The translations under genes and the position numbers were made by a program. Below, one piece after another: positions 24,195-35,198 of a stretch of DNA of 64,000 nt. Under the pieces are notes generated by a model that was given only the letters and a program-made list of their open reading frames with translations, was not told the origin of the DNA and ran no database searches. Positions within the stretch are counted from its first letter, which is position 1. Each line of letters begins with the position of its first letter. This stretch comes from Sphagnum magellanicum (taxonomy: Eukaryota > Streptophyta > Sphagnopsida > Sphagnales > Sphagnaceae). The stretch covers positions 682,001 through 746,000 of the forward strand of contig CM038916.1 of the NCBI GenBank assembly GCA_021904315.1. The letters are read 5' to 3'.

Positions 24195-25723
24195 GATATC
24201 AAATGATTTGTATGTCTTTCTAAACTCATTTGGTGAACCTTCTCCCTTATGCAAATATGACCTATTAAAAGAAAAAAATCATTTTATTTATTGCATAATT
24301 TATTGTATATGGCTATCATTTTTATATTTACACTTTAAAAAAACCATATTAGTACTTTTGGCATCTTTGACACTAATTATATTATATGTAAAAAAGTTTA
24401 AATTTCAAAATTAATGTTTTTCAAGAAAAAAAATTTGTGAAAGAAAATATAGTCATTTGGAATATTCAAGAATGCTTCATGCTTAACATGAAAATTTCAA
24501 ATTCATTGCTTATTTTACAAACATGTGTTGAAACTACCTTTGTGTTATATTAATCAAATGTATTTAATCAATCTTGAAAATATTATGAATGTAGTAAATT
24601 ATGTGTGTTTTCTACAACCCATGAATATGTTGTAAGGACCATTGCAACTTTCTCTCAATTTGTGTTTTTAATTGAACTAAATGCATAGGAAGAAAAATGA
24701 CTTGTTGCCATAGAATTTTTAGAAAAAGGGAAAAGGAAAACAAAGAAGGTGAGAAAAAAAGGAAGAGGGAAAAAAATGATCTAGTTTGTGGGCAATACAC
24801 CAATGCTAACAAATTGGTGCAAATTGAAAGGGTGAGACTTAAAAAACAATACATGTTGATCGTACCAACTTTTTTTAATATAAAAATTTCCTATTTTTTA
24901 TGTAGTTGAAACATGTTGAAAGTCTAGTTCTTCATTTCAAATTTTACATTGCTCAACGATTTAATATTTTGATTAAATCAATTGCATGTTAACCATAAAT
25001 AACATATATCTCAACCTACTATCATTATGTCTTGGAAACCTTGAGAGTCCTTTATGCATGTTATTATTTAATATTACATGATTCACACTCACCTACATTC
25101 ATGTTTCACCTTTTCATTCAACAACTACAATTTTAGCTTTAATGGCATGTTAAATAGTACTTTATTTATGTTTTGAAACATGAATATTATATCAAAATTA
25201 AAATTCTTGACCTACACATCATGATTCCAAATTGTCCTATATGTCTTAAATTTTAACATTTTGTTTCATATATCAGTGTAATTTAAACCATTAAAACACA
25301 CTTTTTATTTAAATTCCATACGTTTTTTAATGGATTTGATAAATTGATAAATTTTTATAATGTTCACAATTCGAACAAGTGGGAAAATTGAATTAACATA
25401 ATGGTAGCTTTTGGTTTGTATTGAAAATCAAAATTACAAATAAACTAACATGAAATTCCATTATAATTACAATTTTCAAACTAAATTATTGACATTTTAA
25501 AAAAGTAAATTTTTGGTCATTTTAATTTAATAATAGTTTCAATAAAAATATAAAAATAATAAAAAATCTACATTAATCATATTTTATTAATTAAATCAAA
25601 TAAAAATATTAAATAATGAAATGTCAAGTTGAACCTTTTTTGTAACAATTTAGTGGGCACCTTTTAATCAAAATTAAAAAATATTCAAACCAACATTGAA
25701 AATGAAATGTCCATTAGAACATT
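24195..25723. repeat. AT-rich block duplicated at 46762-48720 (copy 1)
   Basis: It is collinear with 46762-48720: AAATGATTTGTATGTCTTTC, ATCAAATGTATTTAA, TGTGTGTTTTCTACA, AAATGCATAGGA, GTAGCTTTTGGTTTGTATTG and AACATTGAAA occur in the same order. The copies are diverged, and copy 2 is about 430 bp longer, mainly between 46850 and 47630. The offset (~22.6-23.0 kb) is close to that of the AKR genes (~22.5 kb). No coding frame is conserved between copies. Confidence 0.75.
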
Positions 25724-26190
25724 TGATCAAAGTTGTCAAGTCTACATTTTTTTATGAATGTTATGTTTATGAGATTAGTTAGACTTGATAATAAATTCAT
25801 TCTAAATGTCAAATTCATTAATATTTAGTGAGAAGTGACATTGAAAAATCTTTTAATAGCACCTTTGGAAGTGGAAGGTGGACTTCATTTTGCCTTTTCT
25901 AATCACCATCTTCTTAGAATGGGTAAACATGTTTTTCTCCTTCCTAATTACTTTCTCTTTTCAAATCAATAAAATATATTTCTACTTTCAACTTTGATCT
26001 CTTTTAAACTATGTATTTAAGTAAAATTTAAATATATTAATATTTTGACCTTGTGTTAATTAATTGTCACTAATAATGTGAAGTAACACATAGCCCAAGT
26101 TAAATTATTGTTGAATTGCCCAAAGCTTTGATATTCGAAATTGCCACAACAATTTCATAAATCTAAATGAAACATACTTAAAAATTATGA

Positions 26191-26630
26191 AGTGTAGTCA
26201 TGTTAATAGGAGCCACTACCATCCCTTTAAGTGACTATTTTTGGGGAATATTCTTGGAATATTTTTGAAAAAGTCTTTACAAAATCTTTAAATTTTTTTT
26301 TAAAAAAATTGTATTATTTTGTTAAGGTTTTTGTTAAAAGTTTGCCATAAATATGTCATTTTCAAAATTTTCCAAGACCATTAACGAGTCCTTTTATTGC
26401 TTAAAAATAGTGGTTACATGAATATTACACTACTTTTGAAGGTCCAAATGTTAATGAAATAATTTCATATTTTGGACATTTGTAGAATAAGATATAAATT
26501 TGATAATGTGTAAAAAAATTTACTTGTTTTCAAGTTTTATATATATATATATATATAATTTGGTGTAAAAAACACAAAATTAAGCAGTGGTTATGATTGC
26601 TTTTGGCTCCTATTAACATGATTACACCTT
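26191..26630. mobile_element. MITE-like element, family 2 copy A, with long terminal inverted repeats
   Basis: 24-bp terminal inverted repeats at 26192-26215 and 26604-26627 differ at one position (core CATGTTAATAGGAGCCA / TGGCTCCTATTAACATG). The ~436-bp interior is AT-rich and non-coding and includes a TA microsatellite. Size, composition and termini fit a non-autonomous DNA transposon. Target duplication is unclear, so the superfamily is not assigned. Confidence 0.8.
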
Positions 26631-26775
26631 ACGTCATTCTTCTCCTTTAACCATCTACATGAACATGAAAAGCACATGTTATTATGCCTTTTCATTTTTT
26701 TTTTGAATTACATACATACATGGGCTGCTTGAAAGCATAACTATAGATAAATCCAAAGTACATATTTGAGTCCAA

Positions 26776-27205
26776 CCATGCTATAAGGAGCCACACCCAC
26801 CACCTTAAACCAATGTTTTTTCGTTGCTTTTTTTAAAAAAATTCTTTAAATTATTTAAATATTTTTTTAGAAAAAATTTAATTTTTTAAAAAAAATTCTT
26901 GATAATATTATGTTAAGGTGTATATTTAAAAAAATCCAAAAACATGTCATAAAAAAATATTTTCAAATTGTGCTTTTAATTTCAAAAATATTTTTAAACA
27001 ATGGTTATAAGTTTTTAAAAGTGTTAATTGCGTATTTTTTACTCATTAAATTACTTCCAAATTTTTATGATATGTACATAATGTATTCACAATAAAAAAT
27101 TTTAAAAATTATTTAAAAATATTTGTATGGTTTTTAAATTAAAATTCAAAAAATTAAACAATGGTTACGATTGTTAATGGTACATTTTAATATGATTGCA
27201 AAGAC
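26776..27205. mobile_element. MITE-like element, family 2 copy B (diverged), adjacent to copy A
   Basis: The left end (CCATGCTATAAGGAGCCACACC) and right end (GGTACATTTTAATATGATTGC) resemble the copy A termini. The interior shares the order of phrases: CTTTAAA runs, TTGTTAAGGT-like, TGTCAT, AATGGTTA and GTGGTTATGATTG-like. It is far more diverged than copy A's own termini, so the two insertions differ in age or one arm has decayed. Confidence 0.6.
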
Positions 27206-30200
27206 TTACGTAATTATCATTGTAATAGATTTGAAATATACATGTTAATGATATTTTTCAATTTTCTAATAATGCATTGTTGATTGCTATTCCAAAGGGA
27301 TTTAACATTAAAGGGTGGCATGTTTTTAGAACCTATTTAAATAGTAAAATTTTGTTTCAAAAAATGCTACCAAACTAAAATTAAAATCCAAATGTGTAAA
27401 TCAAATGATTTTTTTCGAATTCTGGATTTTTTTAATGAAAAAATGGGAATATTGTGACAAAATATTCTTTTTTTTCATTTTGACAAAATTTCACAAAAAT
27501 TAAAAAATTATTACATGTGTGGATAATTAAACAGTGACATTACTTATCACAATTTAAAATTACATTTAGTTTGCCATGGACCTAAGTCTTAATTCCCTTT
27601 TGTTCACAAACCTTAAACCCTTAATTTTTTGATTTATCCTAAACCCTTTTGATTTATCTAGAGTCTATGGTTTCAAGCCATTCATGACATTATGACATGA
27701 TCTTCTATACCCTAAAAATGAATCTTCCAAGCCTAATTACCACATTACCTTCCTTTACTAACTTACATGGATATCAAAAGAGATATTAATTTGATATTTA
27801 CATTTACAATTATTTTTCAAATACTCTTTCAAAACCTCCACCTCCTTTGTCATTATCTTTATTTCTTTCTCAAAACGTCCATTTCAAATAGAAGGTAAGT
27901 CATCATCAAATTGAAATTAAAATATTAACTTAATCAATGGAGTACATTCCATAACTTTTTAAATATATTATATAAAAATATATTAAATTAATAACCCTCC
28001 ATCTTTTTTACCATTATTTTTATCTCTTTCTCACATTAAAAGTGATCATAAATCACAATTAAAATGGTCATAAGTTCTTTAATTAGATCATAAAAATAAA
28101 ATTTAAAGATTAATTTAACTATACCTTTAATTATAAATGATTTTTATTTATAAAAAATATTCAATATTAATTTTCATTTTTCATATTTTTAAAATTAAAA
28201 ATGATACTATCCTCACCATTATAGAACTATTTCTTTTTTAAAAATTCTAGTAAACATGCTATTTAAATATAACATTTTAAAATTAACACCCTACAAACTT
28301 GGATTAATCCAAAGGTTTTTTCCTTGGCCATGGGGTTTTGATGACATTTAAGACTTGCATAATTAGAATTAAGGTGACAATATTACAAGAAAAAATATTT
28401 AAAATAAAAATTAAATTATTTAATTATAAATTAAAAAAAGGTTGGATTACATGAGTCATGAGCAATGTTTTTTCTTTTGGCAAATTTTTGCACTATGGCC
28501 ACACAAAAATTGGATTAAAAAAACATTGAATGTAAATTTGAAAAAAAATACAATTTTTTTGGAAAAAATGGTCAAACTATTGAAACCTCAAAATTGGAAA
28601 TAAAAATTCATGGGGTGAAAACATGAATGGCTAACTTGGACTTGAAAAAATAGTCAAAAATAATCCATATAAATTTATTCTACAATTTGTTAAATTGGCA
28701 ATGTAATGTGGTATCATTGGTTAAATGGGGATGATGTTAAGTTGCGAATCTTGCATTCATACATTCCACATAGAAGTTTCATTTTGCATTTCACATTTGT
28801 AACATCTGAAAGTTACAATCATGAATTAAACACATGGGTAAAAATGACTTATAATTAAATAACAATATGAAAGGGGTCATTTACAATGAGTTGAACATTT
28901 ACAATTGGTGTTCAACCCTTGTAATCTAAGTCATTGATTATTCTTATTTACAAAATGAACAAGAAAAGATTGGACTTCATTGAATGTCATTCATGTGAAT
29001 CAATTCACAAATCGATTGTGTAAATCAACTACCTCCACTTACTAGAAAAGCAAGATTAAATGGACCGCCAAATTTTGTTCATAAAATATCAATTTCATGC
29101 TAGTTCCTTGACCAACCATTTGGACATCCCTTACATACCTTCCACACCATTGTCATCGTTATCATGAACAATGTCATTGAAATGCACGAAATGTAGCTTC
29201 CTCAATAGATGATTGGTTTTTTTCACATTCTCTTCCCAAACTTTCATCTTTGAAGAGAACCAATTTGACCTTTAAAAAGAAATTCACCTCAATGTGCTTA
29301 GTTCATTTACACACACAAAGCAATCATGCATTCTTGTTATTTACAATAACATGTTCATAATAACACAAATTCAATAGTTGGATGAATGAGCGTTAAATTG
29401 TCACTTTCATCCAATTTCAACAATTTATATGCAAAAATAATGGAAAATCGATGTTTTGAAATTGGTTGAACACATTCACTTGGATATTTTATTCTTATGA
29501 AGGTAGACTCTCTAAAAAGCATGAAACAATAAAACAAAGGGAAAATGTTAGAACATTCATCACATGCAAGAAAAATCATTTTAGAGAAACTTTGCTAGGA
29601 ACATCCTTGTCACAACATACACCATGATATACCTTAAAGATTGACCCATGTATTGCAATAATCCATATGGGTCTATTGACCCATTTGGATAGACCTAAGT
29701 ATGCCATTTTCCACTTATCACAAGCAATAAAGGTTAGCTTCATGTGCATATTTGTGCATCACTTTCATAACCTTAGTTTGAAGAAGACAAATTTAGGGTT
29801 TCATGAATGTTGCTAAATATATTCTACATATGAATGAGGATATTAAATAAATTTCAAACTTCCAAATCACATGAACAACCAAGATCATGCAAAAGATGAA
29901 AGGCTTACCCATCTTAACATCTTCAAATTTCTCTTGCCATGTTGCATATACTTCTAAACTTGCTTGTGGTTTGGGCTTTGGGTCAACAAACATGACAACT
30001 TATAAAAGTAATTTTTTTTTTTTAATCATTTTGGTGTCATTTTAGACTTTTTGTTAAAGCAACAAGAGACCAACTTTGATTAAAGTAAAAAAAACTTGTA
30101 TTTTAGTAATTTATTTATTTTTGTCCCTTTTAATAGAAAGCAACTTGCTATAATCAGTGGATCAACTACAAAACACAAATGACAATAAGTAGGTACCCAA

Positions 30201-30388
30201 GTTGATATGGGGGGTATTAGCTAAGGTTGCAAATGGGGAGGGACAATTTTATGAATAAAAATTTCATCTAGCCCAATGGGTGGGCTACTAATGGGGCTTC
30301 CTTTTTTTTTCTTTGTGGGGGGGAGGGGGAGGGTAAGATTGTTTTTTCGGGGAGGGAAAGGGAAAAATTATTGCACAACATGGAGAAT

Positions 30389-30422
30389 GATTGTCCACTA
30401 TCCACATGGAGAGTGGACAATC
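30389..30422. other. 11-bp perfect inverted repeat (hairpin)
   Basis: GATTGTCCACT at 30389-30399 and AGTGGACAATC at 30412-30422 flank a 12-base loop. No promoter or RNA context is evident beside it. Confidence 0.6.
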
Positions 30423-30782
30423 ACTTTTTACATGCATAGGTGGGGGGAGGGATGAGAAGGCTAGAGGGTGGTGGTTGCAACTTTGTTTTGTACAAGATGG
30501 GATGTTTAAAAGATGTTACAAGAGAAGCAAGGGCTTCCCAAGTGAAAGATTTAGAAAAATTGTTGGAAGATTTTGTGACTATTATTGGGGAAGATCTAAT
30601 GTAGATCCTAGTTTATTGTCTTTATGGAAATGCATGGTTGCATCACATTTGGTGGACTTCATGACATAGCTTAAATTTCTTCCCCTGCTTGACAGATAAG
30701 TCTGCAAAGTATTTGTCAGGTCTGACTCAGCAGTTATGTTTTGCTCTTCTCATTCTGAAAAACACTTTCCAATGCTACAACA

Positions 30783-31193
30783 ATGTTGGTAAAAATGGCA
30801 CATGTTTTGCAGTGGCTTTTGCGGCGGCAATCGTATCTACAGCGGATTGCAAGCAGGCCAGCTCCAGTGTCTCTTTCTGAGTTTCAGGTGCCTCTTCTGT
30901 CCTCTTTGAAAATGCTTCTCACATATGATAACTGTGTCTGCTCCTCCTGCTTGATGTATTTCTTGCACTCATCCTTTCCTAGGTCATATTGCAAGACAAT
31001 CAATTGTTGAGAACTTTAGGGGGAAGTTTTTTTATTTGTATTTGGGGCACTATCTCACAGGTTCTACTGGAGCTGATTCGGGCACCAGATTGGGCTTCCC
31101 GTTCAACTACAACCATTCAAGAGATGCCTGGACATCATAATGGCCGTGACATTACATCATATCACCCTGGCCTGCACTTTACCCCAAGCCAGG
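30783..31193 (+). pseudogene. Possible exon remnants of an unrecognised gene
   Basis: Three short stretches look exon-like. 30783-30887 reads MLVKMAHVLQWLLRRQSYL and onward and ends in CAG before GTGCC. 30983-31018 reads VILQDNQLLRTL, preceded by a CCTAG acceptor. 31062-31193 reads VLLELIRAPDWASR and onward, preceded by a CACAG acceptor and ending in CAG before GTGAAT. All are in phase 0 and could join in frame. I recognise no family, and no further exons are visible on either side, so this is at best a gene fragment. Confidence 0.3.
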
Positions 31194-33229
31194 TGAATTC
31201 AACTCATCAATCAAGTGATGCTCACTTGTGCCTTTGAGGTTCCAATACTATTGTTTACTGGAAGGTTTTCTCATACAAGGAGGATGCAGGTCTTGTCATG
31301 CATACTTGTATATATTTCCTCTTTTTATATAAGTTGTGAGACTAGATTTTTGTCTAGTCAATTTTTCTAGTGTATGTGCTTCAATTTTTGTCTATTTAAG
31401 CTCCAATTTTTTTGTTGTTGTGTGTTTCTCCTGAAATTATAACCCTAAACTCAAAGCATTACCAGATTTGCATTCATTATGACAACCTTAAACTCTATAG
31501 CCAATAACGGTCACAAGTTGGGAAAAGTAAATTGAACCACATCCGAAAGTTTTGGAATTTTTTTTAAAAAAAATTCAAAACCTTACTTGAAAAGGTAATC
31601 AAAGTTATAAAATATAGAATACCCAGGACTGTATGTTCTCTTTGAAATCAAATACCGTCACAACATTGGTACATACTGCAAATTTTTGAAAAAAAGAAAT
31701 TGCAAGTTGAATATGCTACCAACAAAATTAACACACTTGCCAAACGCAGATGGATTTTAAAATATTTATTTATTTTGGGTTTATTTTGGGAAGCAAATGA
31801 AACATTAATACATGAGACCAAATATTTTATTCATTTCCTTCCAAGCCCTTGTTACAAGGTTCTTGTACTAGAGAGTGTGCCAGCTTGGTCCAATTCTGGC
31901 TCCTAGCAAGCCCTTGGGCCATGGGCTACATGCCACAATCAGCCCTAGCCAACCCACGCATTGACACTAATAATATGGGGAGTTGCAGAATAGGCAACCT
32001 CGGCAGATTCAGGGTTGCAGAATTGGCAAACTGCCTGAGGGGTGGAATCTCCTCTGAAAGGGGAGACTCTTAACAAATAATGTTCAGGGTTTAGGGTCTC
32101 CTAAATGTCTCCCAAATAATTAATTAATTAATATTCGTGATTCCATTTCAAAAATGGGAATATTTCTGAAATGTCCTGAATATTCTTTATTTTCCCTCAC
32201 AAATTGTTGTCCTTTCAAAAAATATTTTCTGAAAATTTCAACATTTCTACAAATAAAAGAAGTTGTGTCAAAGCTGCCACGGGCACTATGTTATCCTTAG
32301 TCAAAGATGGCATCATTTTGGATTTAGCTATAGTTCAAGAAAATTAAAGTTCCATAATGTCAATATATATTCATGTAAATAATTTATTTTTAATTTAAAA
32401 ATCAAACTAACAATGCCATGTCAACTAATAGCCTTAATCATTTTAGTCATTTTAGTCATTTTGGACAAACATCTTTAGTCATGTTAGTCATATAATTTTA
32501 GTCACATTCCTATCAAAAATGATTGGTTTGTTTTGATTACATCCAATTTTGTCCATTGTTTAATGTGATTAAAAAATGATTAAACTTAGTAAAAAACCTT
32601 ATTTAAAAACACATATTTGTAGTAGTGGATGCAACATAAACAACAAGTGAAGAATAGCCTCTTGGAGTAATTTTTAGTCAAATTTATGAATGACATGAAC
32701 AAAAGTTCACAAGAACCATTCATAGAAGATGAATTACTTGGGGTTGTTAAAGCCATGGCTAAAAGTAAATCACCTGGGCTTGATGGGGCAATGGTAAAAT
32801 TTTATGTGCAATTCTTACATGTGTTATGAAAAGAATACTTTGAAATAATCCAAGATGTTGTAAGGAAGGAGAGATTCCCAAAAGGTGTGAGTAAAAAACT
32901 TATTATGTTTAGGTGTAGACATGACCCTTTATTGTCATAATCCTTAAAATTGTGTAAATGGAAAATATTGTATCATTCAATAATAGTATGTGAAAAAATT
33001 CCATTTCATAATAGATTTCCACATGATTTGAAATGGCTATAAAGTTTGAAATCCACATCTATTATGATAGTAAACTTACTATAAAGTTCGAAATGTAAAG
33101 ATTTTTCAAAAGTCCCTTCTTGAAGAATCTAATTTTATTTTAGATCTTGGGACAACATTGATGAGTCAAAAACAAGACATATCGTTACAATTATGCAAAG
33201 AGAAGTGCAAGACTCATTCAAGATTAGGG

Positions 33230-33259
33230 TTTCTTTCTTTCTTTCTTTCTTTCTTTCTG
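33230..33259. repeat. CTTT microsatellite
   Basis: A run of about seven CTTT units in intergenic sequence; no gene context. Confidence 0.85.
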
Positions 33260-33592
33260 ATGCCTGTTATTTTGTTGCCTTTGCCCATAGGAAGAGATCA
33301 GGTAGGCTATATGTGTAAGATTTGGGCATAAAATTTTGACTTGAACTTGACCCAATGTGTGAATGACATCTGGAGTATTATTTGTGTATATGATGAATGA
33401 CCATGTTCCATAGAATTGGATGCATCAAGATGAGAAGTTCTAGATTTAGTAAAGGGAAAATTAGAACAGTTTGCTTAAACAATAAAAGGCAATAAAGGGC
33501 AAAATCATTAGGCAATGAGCTATTTGTTTTTGGTAAGCTTGCTTGTTTTGAACTTCAAAGTGATTAATAAGTACCCAAATCACCACTGATAG

Positions 33593-33700
33593 CCCCCCCT
33601 CATCTTCCCCTGGTTCCAATGAGGAAGGTTGGTCCCCAAGGATTCAAATTATCAGCTCTTGGATGGATGGGGGTGCATGGAAATGAGTTCCAAACCCTAA
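33593..33700 (+). pseudogene. AKR pseudogene fragment (first-exon portion only)
   Basis: Translation gives VPMRKVGPQGFKLSALGW and then MGVHGNEF. This lines up with the AKR1/AKR2 segment from VPRRKLGG to GCMGMSSF and has PQGF in place of the AEGL of those genes. The catalytic part is absent and no other AKR exons follow. It is a third, truncated AKR copy; the QG signature suggests a relative from another clade of the family rather than a recent copy of AKR1 or AKR2. Confidence 0.65.
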
Positions 33701-34392
33701 ACTGGTTCGGGTGTCTTTTTAGGCACTTTGGAAGGCTTTTTCCTAGGTGGCACAAGTGGTCATCTGCTGGCACTTGTGGTGTGGGGAACATTGTTTCTGC
33801 TTTAGAGCAGGGTACTTACTGAAAACCAGTGGCTTTTTTAGGATTTTTTTATGCAGCCAAAATGGCCTCATACGAAGCTCTTTTTAAGAGTGCCCATCAT
33901 CACTAGAAAGATTTACCCAAATCAGGCTATGAAGCTGATATGAAGAAGAAATCTTTAATCTTCTTTCTTTAATTTTTGGCTACACGCTTAAAACCAAATA
34001 TAGAAATCTGGCTTTTCTCTTTTTTTTTCCCTCACTTTTGGTGATTGAAAGCTTCCAAAGTCGCTTCATTTTTCAATTTTTTGATTTTTGAATTTCTCTT
34101 TTTAATGAAACTTCACTAATGAAAAAAGGCTGCTGAAAAACCAAATATAGAATTATGGTGGTTTTACTATTTGTTTTTCCCACTTCTGGCAATTGAAACT
34201 TTCAAAACTCATGTCATTTTTTATAATTTTGAATTTCACTTCTTGGGGAAATTTCGCCAGTAAAAAATGCTGCCTTAAATATATAAAAAATTAAGTAAAA
34301 CTCACATAAACAGTAAAAGAAACAATTAAAATAACCACAGCCAGTTAGCTAAAGGACAGAAGCTCAGTGAATCAGTTCGGCATTTTCTCCCC

Positions 34393-34417
34393 CATCCATC
34401 CATCCATCCATCCATCG
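34393..34417. repeat. CATC microsatellite
   Basis: About six CATC units. A similar CATC run lies at 40430-40449, and both are preceded by an ACAGAAGC(T/A)CAGTGAA phrase, so the two sites may share an older repeat. Confidence 0.75.
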
Positions 34418-34679
34418 CTCATGTTGTTGACAATGTTCACCCAAGGAGATTTAGATTTCTACTGTTGAGAAACAGCTGTGTGTGTTTTGAGTTCAAATCG
34501 GGTAAACTCCAGTTTACAACTCTTGGGTTTTTTTCAGAGGGTAAAAAGAGCGGGACGTCTTTTTTTTGCAGTGCTCACACAAATTGAAAATGGAACAAGC
34601 TGAAGACCAGCATGCAAACACATCAGGGATTTGAATCAGTAGTGGATAGATCTCCAACAAGGAATGTCATTTTTAGTGA

Positions 34680-35198
34680 GGAGTGAATGAACATACTTGA
34701 ACCAATTGAAGAGTGCCACACCGAAGATGATGATGAGACCCACTCCCTTGAGCACTGTGAAGGGATCGTGGAAGAAAAATACTCCCACCTGCACATGCAT
34801 AGTATGTCACCAGTAAATACCAGAAGAAAAAACAGTTCTCTATGCAAACTGATTCCAGTGTCTACAAAACTAGAGAAAGAAAAAATCTTGGATAATCCAT
34901 TAAAAAATGTGGGTAAGGACTAAAATAGAAGAAAGATCAGCAGTTGGGAGCACAGCTATGATCAGTCCTGACTTCCACATTCTATTCATATCATTGAGTT
35001 GGAAGCTTCTTGGTGAGACCAAGATTTCCAAACTATCCATATACACCAGATCAAAGTTGCAGTGCTCAACAGTCCAAGAAGAACTGTTGTACAAGAGTAC
35101 GAAAGCCGCACCACAATTGTGACAACCTCCTTGATTACACCTGCAATGGTCATTGTGACTGCACTTGTCTCTGAAATCAGCAAATCTTCAGTCATCAC
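34680..35198 (-). pseudogene. 3' exons of a triose-phosphate/nucleotide-sugar transporter-like gene, remnant
   Basis: Two exon-like stretches fit together on the minus strand. 35198-35112 (after a TTTTAG acceptor) encodes VMTEDLLISETSAVTMTIAG and on to KEVVTIV. From 34788 downward (after a GTGCAG acceptor) comes VGVFFFHDPFTVLKGVGLII and on to ALFNWFKY. Both phases are 0, and the joined sequence reads like the last two membrane helices of the plant TPT/drug-metabolite transporter superfamily, members of which move phosphorylated sugars or nucleotide sugars across plastid or Golgi membranes. The rest of the protein is not found in the neighbourhood up to 38 kb, so I call it a relic rather than a gene. 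No frameshift is visible inside the two exons. Confidence 0.6.

Larger units (their letters stand above)
25724..33592. other. AT-rich intergenic sequence with MITE-like elements, no complete gene
   Basis: Very AT-rich, rich in homopolymers and short decayed repeats. Apart from the two inverted-repeat elements (26191-27205), a TA microsatellite (26539-26562), possible exon remnants (30783-31193) and a small hairpin (30389-30422), I see no supportable gene, RNA gene or regulatory signal. Confidence 0.55.
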
